NCBI GenBank assembly: GCA_037367355.1
Contig: CM074699.1
Span: 3,472,001-3,536,000, forward strand
Reading direction: 5' to 3'
Origin: Neoscytalidium dimidiatum
Lineage: Eukaryota; Ascomycota; Dothideomycetes; Botryosphaeriales; Botryosphaeriaceae
Length of the DNA: 64,000 nt
Shown: in pieces, positions 20,203 to 33,500 of the stretch
How positions within the stretch are numbered: position 1 is the first letter of the stretch
Layout of the letters: every line of letters starts with the position of its first letter
Program-made: the position numbers and the translations under genes
Notes under the pieces: generated by a model
The model's database searches: none
The model's input: the letters and a program-made list of their open reading frames with translations, nothing else
What the model was told of the DNA's origin: nothing

Positions 20203-21230
20203 CCTCGTCCTCCTACGTCCTCCTCCCACCACCACCGTGCTCGAGTCCTGAGGCCCGCGTCCCTCGCGCCGTCGGACCCTCTTCCACGCCTCCTGCCTCC
20301 CCTCACTCCGCCGTCCTCCGTCTCCGGGCCCGCTCTGGCGCGCCCCGTCCGTCACGCGTCTGGCCCCCGTATCGCTTGTACCACCGGCTGCCGACGCGCT
20401 CTCGCCGCGGAGGCTGGCATCGCGCGAGGCCCTGCCAAGGCGCGTTTGGACGTCGCCCTCCCGTGTCGGCTGATCGACTGAGCTGTGTGGGGGCCCTGAG
20501 TCGATCCCCAGCTGCAAGTGCTCTCGCAGGTCCCCACTGTTCCCCCATCGCCCACCATGAAACGCCCTGACAGTCACACACGCCGCCCACGCTGAGCTTG
20601 ATAAGGCTTCGGTCCCATCGCGCGGCCATCTCTGCTCCAATGCTGCGGGTCGCGCCATCGACTCTGGCGACTCCGTGAGCAGCGTCTGACGCTCACAGGC
20701 AGGTCAGCTCAACCACCGGTTCATGCGTTGCGAACCGCAATCGCACCAATCGCGCTGCTGTTCAATCCGCTGCCAACACCTGCCCACAGCCGTTCCCATT
20801 TTGGGCCGCCAGCCTGCCGTCACCGTAGCGTCAGTGGCCCAATTTCGAGCCCGGCCCTCTGGCACTGCTCTCTCAACCAGCAGGCACCTCAACGCCCATC
20901 GTCGCACTGCATTAGACGCGATTGCTTGCCCGTCTCATCATCGAGGCCCACCAGGGGAGCCAATGTTGCCTCTGTCCGCCTACCCATCCTGACACCATCG
21001 CGCCCGTTCATGCGGCCGTTGCGCACCGAGGGTGGCCGGATCGGGAGCGGCATTCCAGCATCATTTCCCTCTCCAGCTTGCGTGCCCCCTCCTCAAACAC
21101 CCTATTGTCTTTTTCGGGACGTTGGGGGCTTTTCTCTGCTCAACACACATGATGCAGATGCCTGCGTCAGTTCGGCTGATCGACCGAGCTGGCCACAGCG
21201 CCATGTCTTGCAGGCAGCACAGCAGCGAGC

Positions 21231-21250
21231 TTTTTTTTTTTTTTTTTTTT
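21231..21250. repeat. Poly-T run
   Basis: Twenty consecutive T, the longest homopolymer in this part of the window. It could be a Pol II T-tract or the remnant of a retroposed poly-A tail on the opposite strand; nothing else supports a retrogene here. Confidence 0.8.
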
Positions 21251-21900
21251 GGCGCGCAAAAGCTTCGCCACTGTCCTCCCCCAGAGCCCCGGCAAGGGGG
21301 GCTCGCCATCGCTGCTCGCTGAGAGATGACCCGGTCCGATGAACGGCTCTGGGGTGCGGCAGGTCAGGCGCATCGAATGCCAATGCGAAAAGAAAACTTT
21401 TACTGCTCACATATTGTACTGCTGCTCGTACTCATCATGCGGCGGTCGCTCAATATCGGGCCGTCGCAGAACCTGTGCCGCGCCCCCCCCCCCCGCTGGC
21501 TGCATCGGCTCTTCTGTCCGGTGCAGTCTACGGCAAGGTTAGCCCGACCAGAACTGCAGCACTAACAACCAAGATGCGTGGCCGTATATGCGAGATTGGT
21601 GCTTGCTTGCATCGGGCAGCGGGTAAGCACATCTGGTCAGATGCGACAGCCGGGCTTTGGGAGCCTCTCTGGCCCCATCTTGGCCCCGGCTCCTCTCAGT
21701 CGCGGGTATCTGCAGATGCCCAGATGCGAATTCCCAGATCTGCCCACAGTCGCCTCTCCACCGCGCAATCCTCCCGGGTGCCTGTAATCCTCTGGCCCCG
21801 GTCCCGCTACTCACCGCTCCCATTGCTTGCTGCTGATCAGTCACATCTCAGTGAGCTGCGTGGGTTCATCATTTCATATGCAAAATACGAAACGCAAACG

Positions 21901-24900
21901 GGAGTCCGGTCACGGTCAACCGGTCATCGGCCTAGTAACTCCGTCGTACATGCTAATTGTTATTAACCAGCTGCGCAAGATCTGCTGACTATGACGATCG
22001 TTAACCATCAGCGCAAATCACGGTCGTGAGTTCTGACCCAAGGAGAATCACTCGCCGGCTGAAGTCGGCCTTACCGTGTGTCCTTCTCCTGATGCCGCAA
22101 ACGGCGCTGGACCCTCGATGGTACACGGTACTTGACAACTCTCCGGCCATGTGCGAAACCCCCGTGGTAGGGCTCCGTCCGCCCAGGAGTACCCATTGTT
22201 GACGATCCAAACATAAAAATGGTGTACAGGTGTAGACACTGGGTTGTTACGAAGCCAGCCTCGGAAGCCGCCTCACGGAACAAGCCACCAGCTTACTTCT
22301 GGATCCGCCAAGACATGGTGCTCTTTGTTCAGGGCTTAATGGCATACAGTTTTTCCGTTTGGTACATCGAAGCCATAGCTGATTCAAAGATGGGTGTTAG
22401 AGGCACTGCGCACTGTAGCGATAATGTACAGTACTATGGCCGAAATATTCTTGGCTTCGTGTCGGGGTGGTGCCGAGGTAGCCGAGCGGTCCCGCTGAAG
22501 GATGCTCTGGATGCGCTCTATCCGTTCATGATACGCTAATCTACTCGCATTACCAGTATCCCGTCGTTACTCTCGCTGTTGACGGGATCTTCCAGCCTTG
22601 GCACACCAAGATGTGACTAGTTCATCACAAACATAACGAACGCGACCAAGCCTCTGCGCCATGGCCCAACCGTTTGCCCGAGAGCTACATGATCGTCCCG
22701 CCGCGGACTGTACTTTGTCTCTCGGCCACCAGCCAACCCCACATTCACCGCACAAGCCTCCAAGCCTATCGCGTGTAAGCGCCACCCCACACCCACCGAG
22801 GCCGACGAAAATGGCATGGAGACCGACGCTACCATTCAGCTGATCTTGGTTCTGTACAAGCTCAACTCGACGAATTGTGTGGAAGCGGCCCGCTGCCTCG
22901 GGACCTCGATGGCGCGCTTTTGGCTCGGAGCGTCCGGTACTAATTCCTTCTTGCTCTGCTCGAGGCGAATGGTCCGATACTCATGGCGGATATTGCGGAC
23001 GTGTCGCGCTGCGGATATGCCTTAAATCCGACGCCGAGCGATATGGCGTTGACATGGGCTGTGGATTGAAGCACGCTAGAGGCTGAAGGATCATCCGCTC
23101 GAACGCGTCAGCCTGGCACATGGCAGGCTCGTGGACGAGGAGGATGAGTAGGCTTCGTTGGACGTCGCGCCGAAGCGGGGCTCATGATGACGCTGATTTG
23201 TATTTCTCAGCAGGAGGATCGTTGGACACCCTGATGATGCAGACCAATCTTCCGCGCAGATAGGATCACGCCGTGGGGACAACATGCAGATCGTAGCCAA
23301 TGGGGGATATTGCTTCGGCCTTCCACGAATAGGCAGGTAGAAGATAACTAATCCGCGGTATTGGGAATTTATGATCGCCCATGGCTTCATTAACCAGCTC
23401 TTTCCTCTGCGTGGTTTCTCAATGACCCGCATGGAGGTTCGGGCACGTGAATCAGCCATGACGCATGCAACGCACATGAAAGTCAAGAATTTCTATTCCT
23501 CCGGTTTTGATGCACCCTTGGGAGCTCTTTCCTTCAGGGTTCTCCACCCGGGGCTCCCCTATATCCTCCTTGCTCGTCTCCTTCCTCCCTGGCCCACGTG
23601 CCCCCTTTGGCCCTTCCACCACTGACAGGTGCTTCCCCTGAAGATCGCGTCCACGTTCTTTCAGGGTATTTTGACTCTTTTAAAGGAGTCGAGGGGTCGA
23701 ACATTCCATTGAAGAGGCTGTTCTCTTCGAGTCCCTACCGACAACGCCTGTGTGGTAGACTGATCATTACTTTGCACGTGAAGATCAGCTGAGCGTAGCA
23801 TTGTCCCGATTAGACAGGCACCAGTTGATAGGCTAGCGGATTAGGTCCTGACCAACATTTGTCATTTCTGAGCTTTTGCACAGCCTCCTCACTACTATTG
23901 GCTGTCCATCCAAGTACTATTCGGGGCTACATTGATACTCTAGATTAAACTTATTTCTTCTACCACGACGCACTTAGAGATAAGCATCACATGTACAACT
24001 CGTGTTAAGGCTCCCGCTTCATGTGGATATCAGGTTCGACTTTGAAAGCTATTTTGCTTAGATATCCACGCTTCAGCGAGGACTGATAAGTCAAGCCAAT
24101 TTTCTCTCATGTCCTTTTGGCTCGCCCTCATCGATCCCAACGATATAGATCCATGGATGCAGCACTTTTCGTCCAAAAGATACTCAAAATCTGCTCACTT
24201 TGCATGCAGCGTAGACATTGAGATAGTGTTGCGAACTACCTTTCGCTTAACACCGCCCATGGAGATGGGTTCCGGTTAATAACGCACGATATCATGTACT
24301 TCAGAAAAACGTCAGCCATTTAATTGGAAGCCATAGTCTTCGCAGTTCTTCTAAGCTCTGAGACAATGTACAAGTCTGTTCAATGCGGCGGCTTGGCCGT
24401 AGCTTTCCAGTTGAGGTGTTGTGGGGAAATGGTTGGGATTTTGCCAAGAGTGAACTGATATTTGAACACATTTTAGCTGCTCTTCGCTCCTAGAAAGCCT
24501 GCGCGAAAAGTAAAACGGGCTTCAATGCATTTGGTAAGATGATACTTCTGATATTATTTGCTTTTCACCTCAGGGAGTCCGTAAGTCGACTCAAGAACGT
24601 GACTGCTACTTCCGCCGTCACTCGACATCTATTGCTCGCAATCCCCCTTGATACGTCAGCATCTGAGCTACTAAAATGGAGCATTTTAATAAATATAAGA
24701 CATTTAAACTACCCTATCGATCGGGAAATGTGGGGTGCAATTTTCCTTGAGTGTAGACTCAGTCTCCAGGTTCAGGGTCCGGGTCTCGGAGTCATCGAGT
24801 CATCACCTGTGGTACTTTGACCCAACGACACGTGGCACAAGCCTCTTAAGATCCTTCTGCGTACTGAACTTAAGGTTGATAGAGTTGGAGGCCTTGCTGT

Positions 24901-27900
24901 TCCAGCGTCCTTTCAGCCAATTACAGTTGCGCTACATTTTGTCTGTGCTCTTGCAACATGGCTTCTTCAAGTGCCATGAGATAATCCAGATCAGCACTGA
25001 GTTCCTTAAACTCCATTAAGTAGTGCACCCCTCTTCTGATTTCGGACGTGCGTAGTGAAGCCGAGCCACATCAGTATGAGTGACTATTCGCCCCAGTGGT
25101 TTGCGTTGAGGATTGTTTGTGGTCCAGAACATCTCCAACATCTCTTTTTATTGCCCTTCTTCGAGAAAATATTAAACTTTCCATTGTTCAATTCCTTCTA
25201 TCAGTTTATATGCCCCACTAACGGCTCCTATACTATTGAGTGAGCCGCCGAACCTGTGGACAAGCAGGAGAAACATCTTCGACTTACAACGGTGCAAGCT
25301 TAAATTGCTGAGCAAGACGGAGCTATTTGAAAAAGTTATTAACTGAGGTACAATAAGGAGTATTTGGTGGGCATAAGAAGGGGAGAGGCTGCGGACGCAA
25401 AAGATTGATTGTGGTAATATGAACATGTTGGACGGCCTTTATCTGCATAAAATATAACAGTCATGACACCAACTTCTGTTACCCTCTGTTGAGCATGATA
25501 ATGGACTTTGTGTCAATGCATGTGCCCATATCAGCTTCCCCTGATTTTACACCCATGAAGCTCAAGTATGGGGTGATCGGGGCAGCCTCTTCAAAAATAG
25601 TCAAGTGCAAACTCGACAATAGAGATCTGATAGTGGAGTGGAAAGTGTGAACATGGCTCGGTAATGTTTATCCGTCTGGCATGGGGCAGCTGGTGCGGAT
25701 CTAACCATGGCGCTCTCGCGGCAAGCGGACGATGAGAGGACGTTCGGATCGTCAAGCCGAGCCATTCAGAAAGCGGTATATGTCAAGATGCCAAGAAAGT
25801 AGATCCCCGGTTTACCTTCTGCACAGTATCCATGGAAGGCTACTTCTCATAGTGGAGTTCTCAACGAATGAATGTTCGGAACGGACAATAGATGAAAGAG
25901 AGGGTATGAGTTTGGGAGGAATTCGATCTGTGGGGTTTTGAGGACGAATAAGATATGTCTCCACAATCTCGATTGCTAAACCATGTTTGAATTTGTGGAG
26001 CTGCCTTAACTTACCCAATCTGTTATCCTTTGTTGTATATATAAGCTTACGAGAGGATGGAGTTGAAGGCGTATGCTCAGCACATCACAGTCCATCGTGC
26101 AAGACCAGGTCGGAAGCATAGCACAATTTTTTTCACCTTATTTGAATCGTAAATAACCTGTGCAACGTGAGATATACTGGCCAAAGATATCTCCAAGTAT
26201 ACTCCAGTTACTACCAGAACTGGCAAGCTCTGCCATCCTTGCTTATACGTGAAGCTATAGATGCCAGAGAAAGCAGAGATGCTGACACTTGATCACAGAC
26301 TAATGCAACCAAGGTTCCCGCCTTTGCAACCGCATACCAGTCCCTTCGAAATAATGTAGCACTTTAGAGTCAGATACTGTCGGAACAGAATACCGCATAG
26401 ACCAAAAATTTCTTCACACTTGGTAGACTTCATTACCAGTCTCAACATCAACAGAGGTATCTTTATCCACTGGGCGGAAACAATAGGTCAATTCACGCGA
26501 CGTATTTCCTATATTCCTAGATCTTCACCATGCTCAGCGGCAGCATCTCTCCGTGCCGTCACTTTAGTAGTACAGATGGATTTATTCAAAGTACCACAAA
26601 TCCCCAACTCGTCGTCCCTTTAAGGTTCGTGGCACCGTTACCGGCCACCGCCTCGCACTCTTCACGCAAATGCTACAAACGCCATGACCACGTAAACATC
26701 AACCTCCACCATTTTCCAAACCCTCCACGCATCATCGTCTGCACAACCAGATTCACATGTTTCTTCACGCCTCCGCGCTCCCAAAAAAAAAGCCGCCCCC
26801 GCCACCCCAACCCCTGATCCCCGCCGGCATCAGCATCCCGCATCCCCGCCGCCGCGGCACGGCAGACCAGTAGCGCGCGCGCGCGTTCGCGTCGCCCTCC
26901 CACCCCATCCAACCCACCCACCACTTTCCCGGGACCCAGCCCACCGTACGCAAGCGCCGCATTTGACAGACCAGGATAATCTCACTGAGCATCACATCTT
27001 CCCTGCGCGACGGTACCCAATCACGAGACCAGCCGCAGTGGGGGGAGGGGGCTGCAGCGCCAAGAAACGCATGCGATGGCTCGGGCGAAAGCACGCTTAC
27101 TACAGCTTTTGCTTTTTTTTTTCTTTTCCGGTCTCTTTTTATTTTCTTCACAAGGAAAGTAGTGATTATCTCGTCTCATTGGCTAGACCTTTTATTCCCT
27201 TTTTTTTTTGGCGTCAACGCTTAATCTCGCGCCAACTTCTTTTCCCTACAAGCGCATACTTATATATATCCCTACGATTGGTCCAACGTCGGCCCGTCTT
27301 CCTTTTTTTTTTTTTTTTCTTCTTACAGTTATTCTCTCCTTAGGGAGATTTGTTGACAGTTGCGCGTAGCAGACCCAGAATTCTTCTGCTGCTGTGTCGG
27401 AGGGATTTGCGGGGTTTTACGAGAAGGTTGGGTTGGTTAGTTGGTTGGTTGTTGGTTGGTGGCGGGTTTTCTCGGCCGTGCGGTTCGGTCGCCCCCCAAC
27501 ATTCCTAGTGGGCCTGGGTCAGAAGCCGAGAATCCGACGAGGCCACCATAGTCGGCGGGGGCCGCGTAAGAAGTAAGGGGGGGGGGGAAAGAACGAAAAA
27601 AAAGGAATTAAAGAAGAAAGCGTGGGCAATTTGCGAGTAAACGCCGAGAGAGAGAGAGCGCGCGCGTGCGCCCTTTTGCGAGACGCGGGCGGGGGAGGGA
27701 GGCAAGTGGCTTCGTCTGGATGCGGGATATGCGCGCGATGTGGAGAGATGTGGTGGGATGCTTTTCTGCAGAGTGAGCAAACGTGCGGAACAGTGGGATA
27801 GCGATCCAATGACGACTTCAGTCCGATATCGTTGATAATTACGTCCGGAAGGCTGTTTGAGTCTGGTATGCAACTTGCTTGCTGAGGGTGATTTCTCGTA

Positions 27901-28568
27901 TCTTGAACTATCCATCAGGTGATCGTGACGCTTCACTGATGCAATCGCTTGGAGAGCGGCACAAGGGTGCAGTCGAGAGTCTCCTCAGGGCCCGCACATG
28001 TGTGCTTCGCCCTCTCTATAATGATTTTTGTTCCCTGGTCTTGGTCTAGTCTAATTTTCTGATCTCAGACGGACATGCTTGGGAGTTGTGAGGGCTCTAG
28101 TTAAATGCAGGCCGGGTCCAGTGGTCTTTAACCGCCAACGCCGAAAGTGGTGAAGCACAAGAGAAGAAGGAAAAATGTACAAAAGAACAATCCAACGAGT
28201 CATTGGATGAAGAAAAGATCAACAATGAAGATCAGAAAAATTTGGGTCCCAGTTTACCTTCGCCGATGCAGATCCATGATTTGCGCCTGAAATTCTTCCA
28301 AAAAAAAAAAAAAGTGTGAGTCCCGACCGAGTATGTAAAATGCATGCTGCCGTTGAACGTGTCGACATATTCTGCGTGGATCGGTGTAGTTAAATGATGT
28401 ACGCGAGATGATGGGGAACGCCGAAGTCAAAAAGCACGAATATGTTCAAAGTGTAACTGTGCATCCACCAAAGGTGCAGTCCCGATGATGGTAGAAATGA
28501 ACGGTGGTCCTGAGAAAGTTCTTGACAAGAAGAGAAAGCTGGTCACGGTCAAAGGTACAAGATCCGTG
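21901..28568. other. Gene-poor stretch of lower GC
   Basis: About 6.7 kb in which all frames are short (mostly under 110 codons) and none shows a domain or a fungal intron/exon pattern. Base composition is visibly richer in A and T than the flanks, mainly 23.8-26.6 kb. This could be old repeat-derived DNA decayed by RIP-like mutation, but I see no intact terminal repeats, transposase or reverse-transcriptase motif. The right end (26.8-27.7 kb) has pyrimidine runs and AG/GC dinucleotide tracts. Confidence 0.45.
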
Positions 28569-29217
28569 TCAGGAAGCTGAAGGTGGCACCTCTATGTGCG
28601 AACGCCTTAGAGCATGATTGAGATCCTGTTGCGTAAAGGACGGGCCGAGGGTGCCACTGCTGCTCGTCGTGGCCGTGTGTGGCCGCGAACCAGTAGCCGG
28701 CTCCGAGCCGCGCTCAGAGCGAGAGGTAAAGGACTTGACCCTGTTCTCCTCTCGAGTCCGCTGAGGCGACTGGCCAACTGGATGCGACGAAAAGTCAGCA
28801 TCAGGATCCTGTTGAAGGAGAGGGGCCGTCGTCATCACTCTCGGAACTGGAGCGCGACGTACCGTTGGCGGCGTCGGCGGCGTTGACATGCTCGACACCT
28901 TGACTGCGCGGGGCGGTCATGCTCGTACGGCTGGTCATGCTGTTCCTGCGGCTGGGGTAGCGGCTTCCCATGGGCGAGTAGACGCTCTGCTGGCTCCGCC
29001 TGCGCCAGGCCTTGTCAAAATTGAAGGCCTCGAGCTTCTCCTTGTGCTCCTTCGCAACAGGGCGCCTGTATTTGGGAGGGGGCATCTTCTCGCCCGGCTG
29101 GTACCATATCGAGCTGTCGCTCTTGGAGTTGTTCTTGGACAGCGAGGACGAGGAGGAAGAGGACTTGGAGGACGAGTTGCGGCCCAGGGCACGCTTGACG
29201 CGCTCGCGGAATGCCAT
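28569..29217 (-). CDS. Small Ser-rich basic protein, unknown
   Basis: Two exons: 29217-28863 and 28777-28569, giving 187 aa. The intron (28778-28862, 85 nt) starts with GTACGT and has a CTGAC branch point 17 nt before its CAG; only this acceptor keeps an open frame through to the stop. The N-terminus is MAFRERVKRALG, followed by a Ser/Lys run and a conserved-looking core (WYQPGEKMPPPKYRRPV and a KLEAFNFDKAWRRRS segment). The rest is Ser/Arg/Pro-rich and disordered, ending in a hydrophilic helix (FTQQDLNHALRRSH). No known domain is recognised. The Tyr-Arg-Arg-Pro and Phe-Asp-Lys-Ala-Trp core suggests a fungus-specific short protein family. It is divergent from the HHYGRDAA gene across a 1.35-kb spacer. 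Confidence 0.7.
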
Positions 29218-29810
29218 GGTTGTTTTCGAGGGAGGGAGCGAAGGGGGATTGGAGCGAAAGTGAGGCGGGCGCAGAGGTCGCAGGTGGGATCCGGCGACCG
29301 TCAGGTGAGGGCTCGACGGGCGTCTCCGGCTACACGGCGACGGCAGGAGACGGGGAGCGCAGGCGGGCTCAGCGGCGGTACGGCATGGAGCGGAGCGGAC
29401 CAGAGGACGGAGATGGAGAGCCAGGCGCGGTGGACTGCAGCGGGAGGGGAGAAAGTGGGAGGAGATGGGGCTGGGGAGTGGTTAGATGTCATCGGGAGGG
29501 ACGGGTGCGCCGGGAGGCACGGCGTCTGGGCGCGGCGAGCGAAAATCCATCGGGTCTGGATGGCCAAGGCGCGCGGAGTGGCTGCGGCGACACGGCCGCC
29601 CCCCAGGGCTCAAGTCTTGATCGGTGGAAGCTGCCGGTTCGCAGGCCCAAAACCGGAGTCTGGCGAGCGGGATCTGGGATGATGGTGGTGGTGGTGAGCC
29701 TGGGCTGGGCAAAAGGTGCGGGCGTGCGGGCGTGCGGGCGGACATTGGCATGCGAGTCACACACATGCGCACGCACGCGCTTGCCCCGAGCCCACGGCCT
29801 CTGCCCTGTC

Positions 29811-29839
29811 CTGCCCTGCCCTGCCCTGCCCTGCCCTGT
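29811..29839. repeat. Pentanucleotide tandem repeat (CTGCC)n
   Basis: About six copies of CTGCC, in the spacer upstream of the HHYGRDAA gene. Confidence 0.8.
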
Positions 29840-30060
29840 ACTCAGCACCGCCCTGAAGGGCGATCCTCACGCGAGCGCCGCCCCTCGCGCTCGCCCTCTC
29901 CATCGCTCGCGGGCGCATCGTGCATTGCGGCTGAGAAGGTCGCTGGCGTTGATGGCGGCGACGGCGTGCAGTAGCGGGGTTTGGCGGTCTGGTGGGCGGC
30001 TTCTGGACTCCCCCCTCCACCCCCCGGCAGCGGCGATCTGGATCTGCGCGGCGGGCTGGG

Positions 30061-30095
30061 CGACAGGCGACAAGCGACAAGCGACAAGCGACAGC
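30061..30095. repeat. Heptanucleotide tandem repeat (CGACAAG)n
   Basis: Five units of 7 bp; the middle three are identical and the first and last each differ slightly. Confidence 0.85.
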
Positions 30096-30571
30096 AGCAG
30101 ACTTTCCGGCCGCCTTCCACCTTTCCTGGTGGCGGTGCCGCCGTGCCGACCTCTTTCAAGCCACAATTTAGATTGAGAGTGTGGGGGAGCCCCATGCGAT
30201 GATCAAGCTGCGCGCTCAACTGCGTCATCGCTGCAAAAGACGCTGCACATCGGCCCTCTAGCGCCCGCTGCGAATCTGCATCTGGAGAAGCACTGCAGCT
30301 GGCGCCTTTGCAGCTGCGCAGCCTGCGCCGATGCCACGTCTGAGTGCGATTGGAGCGCTGCACACGTCGCCCAGAAGCAGCATGGCGCGCCCGCAATGAC
30401 GCACCGGGCGCGCCTGCGTGCCTGCAAATGACCTCATTCCCAGCGCAGTCTGAAGCCTTGTCCCCTCCTCAAAGAGCCTTCTTATTTGCAATTGTCCCTC
30501 CTTCTATCCACCAGCTCCTGTCGAATTGACTCATCCACCATCCCGGTCGAACTCTAACCCTCCTGCTTGCC

Positions 30572-33500
30572 ATGGAGAAAATTAAGGACATTCTGTAAGC
30601 CGAGATCCTGCATGCGAATCACCCGCTGCCAGGGTGGCCTGCCTTACTGACTCTACCAACAGCTCCCCTGGCCACAAGCAGGACGCTGACCTGCTCTATG
30701 GATCTCAGCAGTCGGCCACTTCTGGAAATACCGGCAAGTTATCCGGAGAGGGCAGCCACTTTGCGCACGCCAGAGATGCTGCTCAGGCCCAAAGGTGAGT
30801 GCTCTGCCAAAGGCACACCTGAAGTCTGCCTGACACACCCAGCTCTGTTGGCGCCACCAAAGGCCACCAGAGGAATGACACAATGGATCCCGATACCATC
30901 ACGTCCACCACTCCCGCGTCAAAGGCCCCCGCTGAGAGAAATAGTGGCTCGGTTGGGAAAGCGGTGAATCCTGAGGGATCAAAGTATGATGAAGGACACC
31001 ATGGGACAAGGGACTCTGCAACTGCGGCAACTACGACTCTGCCAGACCGCGCTACCGGCACTTTCCACCCCGATCCAGTCGCTGAGAGGGACACTGGGTT
31101 GCACAGGCAGACAGCGTAAGTGTGAATCTGCTCGACGCGCATGGCGCCGTTCTCCACACATTCAGACCACGGGCTTTCAAAGCTCCGCATGAGTACAGGA
31201 CATCACCGCTAATCTGTTACCAGGAACCCCCGTGAAACCAAATCTGACGAGACGAGGTATGGCACCACTATTGCTATCGAGCCAACGCCTACCAGGGTTT
31301 CAAAAGGCGGAGCGTTAGAACCAGTCGGTGGTGTCTCCCACAGCTCTGATCACGGACAAGGAATCATTGGAGCTCAACCCAGCTCAGGTAATCTCAGACC
31401 ATCCGAATTTGCCGACGAGGACGACATTACCGTAGCTAGTGTCCGATCCGGCGTCATTGGTGACACGCCCCATGCCAAAGAGCTAACTGACTCCGATATT
31501 CCAGTCGGCCCTGATACTACTTCAAGGCCAGCTACGCATTCCGGCCCTGGTGCCGCTGCCGCTGCTGCAGGCACCGCTGCCGTACTTGGAACTGGCACGG
31601 AGCGTTCGTTCCCACTCTCTGGAGGTTCCACCAAAGACAGTTCTGGAACAGGGCCCGCTGTTGCGACCCGCGAAGCGCCCGCTACCACTGGGCACGCAGC
31701 TGACAGGACAACTGGCGGCCAGGAATCTAAGAACCACGATACTGGTCTCGCAGCCGCGGCTGCATCTACCGCGTTTGCTAGTCACGAGCACGGAGGTCAT
31801 GGCCACAGGTATGATGGTCCTAATACAGACAGCGCCCGAAGCGGACCAACTTTCACTTCTGGCCCTCATGCCACTGAACTTGGTAATCGGCTCGACCCCA
31901 ATAATCCAAAGAGCGTAGGCTCTTCTGCCGAGGTTTCATCTATCCCTTCTCCCTTGAAGGCTGCTGGTGCAGCTCATGAACGGACGAGTTACGACGATCA
32001 GAAAGCCACTCCACCTCAGACATCTGGAATCAGCATGCCGGGTGCTTATCCTGACTCGGCCGCAGCCACGCCTGCCTATGAAGAGCCCAGAAACGCTAAT
32101 GTCTCATCTGGCGAACACCACTATGGACGTGATGCTGCTATTGCTGGAGCTGGAGCTGGAGCTGCTGCCGCTGGCGGCCTCTACGAGGCTCGTCGTAAAG
32201 GATCAACGGGAACCGACCCAGCAAGCTCCACGCACGGCCCTCACAAGAGTAATATTGCAAACATCATGGACCCACGTGTTCTGCCTGACCCTTCCAAAAT
32301 GAAAGGTCATCAAGCCCGGTCCACAGAGACAGACCCAGCCTCCAAGACTGTTGGCCCGCACTCCAGCAATATTGCGAACATTGCCGACCCGAGAGTATTG
32401 CCTCAGCCGGAAAAGATGAAGCAGCATACAACCGCTGGACCTCACCAGTCAGATACTCTCAACCGTGTGGATCCGCGCGTTGACTCTGATCTTTCCAAGG
32501 AGACGAATCAACATCACTATGGTCGTGATGCCGCAGTTGCAGGTGGTCTTGGCGCTGGAGCTGCAGGTGCCTACGCAGCATCCCAGCACCAAGGCGAGAA
32601 GAACCCATACAGCTCTCACGCAGTTGATCCGAGAGTCCATGGCAGCTCCACCTCCTCAGACGTTCCTTCTCGGACTTCATCCACCAAGGGAGGATGGTTT
32701 GCTGGGCCGGCTGGCTCTGCGGTTGACTCGAACAAGGGCACGCCGGCTACGTCCAACAAGACAGTTGGACCTGCTGGATTGGAAAGCTCTGGTTCCACCC
32801 AGACTGGCCAACAACATCATTATGGTCGCGATGCCGCCGTTGCAGGTGGTGTTGGCTTGGCAGGTGCCGGTGCCGGTTATGCCTACAAACAGCATGAAGC
32901 TGCGAGAGACGCCGAGCGCCGTCCTCATGGCACAACAGAGTCAGCAGTTCCATCAAGCGCTCAAGCCCCAACGGCTTTGACCTCGACCTCTCAGCCGACT
33001 GCACCTCGCGCCGCCGATGGTCAGCAGCCAACGAGCCAGCACCACTACGGTCGTGATGCCGCAATTGCTGGAGGCGGGGGCCTGGCGGGTGCTGGTCTTG
33101 CCAATCAGTATGGCGAACGTAAGGCCGAGAAGGCGGCCGAAGACTACTCGTCTGGCAACAATTCTGCAGCAGTGCCCACTGTCTCCTCGGCAACCCAACC
33201 GCCCCACTCCAATACCTCGACTGCCCAACCGGCGGTCTCTAGTTCCACCACGCAGCCAACCGGCCAACACCATTATGGTCGTGATGCGGCCGTGGCTGGC
33301 GGCGCTGGTCTAGTCGGCTCCGGTGCTGCTTACGAACACCAGAAGCGAGAGGCCGAGAAGGCCGAGAGGGAGCAGCCTCACGGCACTATTGCTTCTGCTA
33401 CTGGACCTGTTAGCAGCCAGACCAAGACCACTGCTGACCCTACAAAGACTGCCGACGGGTCTGAGAAGCATCACTACGGCAGGGATGCTGCGGCCGCGGG

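Larger units (their letters stand above)
17852..21900. promoter_or_regulatory. Long GC-rich gene-free upstream region of the C2H2 gene
   Basis: About 4 kb with no convincing gene. Open frames are long only because GC is high and AT-rich stops are rare (for example 18238-19554 plus, 438 codons); they lack domains, consistent codon use and splice structure. The stretch holds several short tandem repeats (18791-18823, 19560-19587, 20175-20202), a run of 20 T (21231-21250) and a run of C near 21485. It likely carries 5' UTR, promoter and possibly non-coding transcripts. Confidence 0.5.
29218..30571. promoter_or_regulatory. Divergent intergenic region with short tandem repeats
   Basis: About 1.35 kb between two start codons on opposite strands. 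It is GC-rich; the long open frames (29211-30176 plus and others) are shadows. It holds a CTGCC pentamer array (about 29811-29839) and a CGACAAG heptamer array (30061-30095). A CT-rich stretch just before 30572 is typical of fungal 5' leaders. Confidence 0.45.

Noticed and set aside
22473..22540. tRNA-like A-box (TAGCCGAGCGG)
   Set aside because: No matching B-box or cloverleaf can be drawn; at best a decayed copy.
31166..31223. Extra 27-nt exon in the HHYGRDAA gene
   Set aside because: It would require a 31-nt intron, too short for fungal splicing; a single 108-nt intron keeps the same frame.
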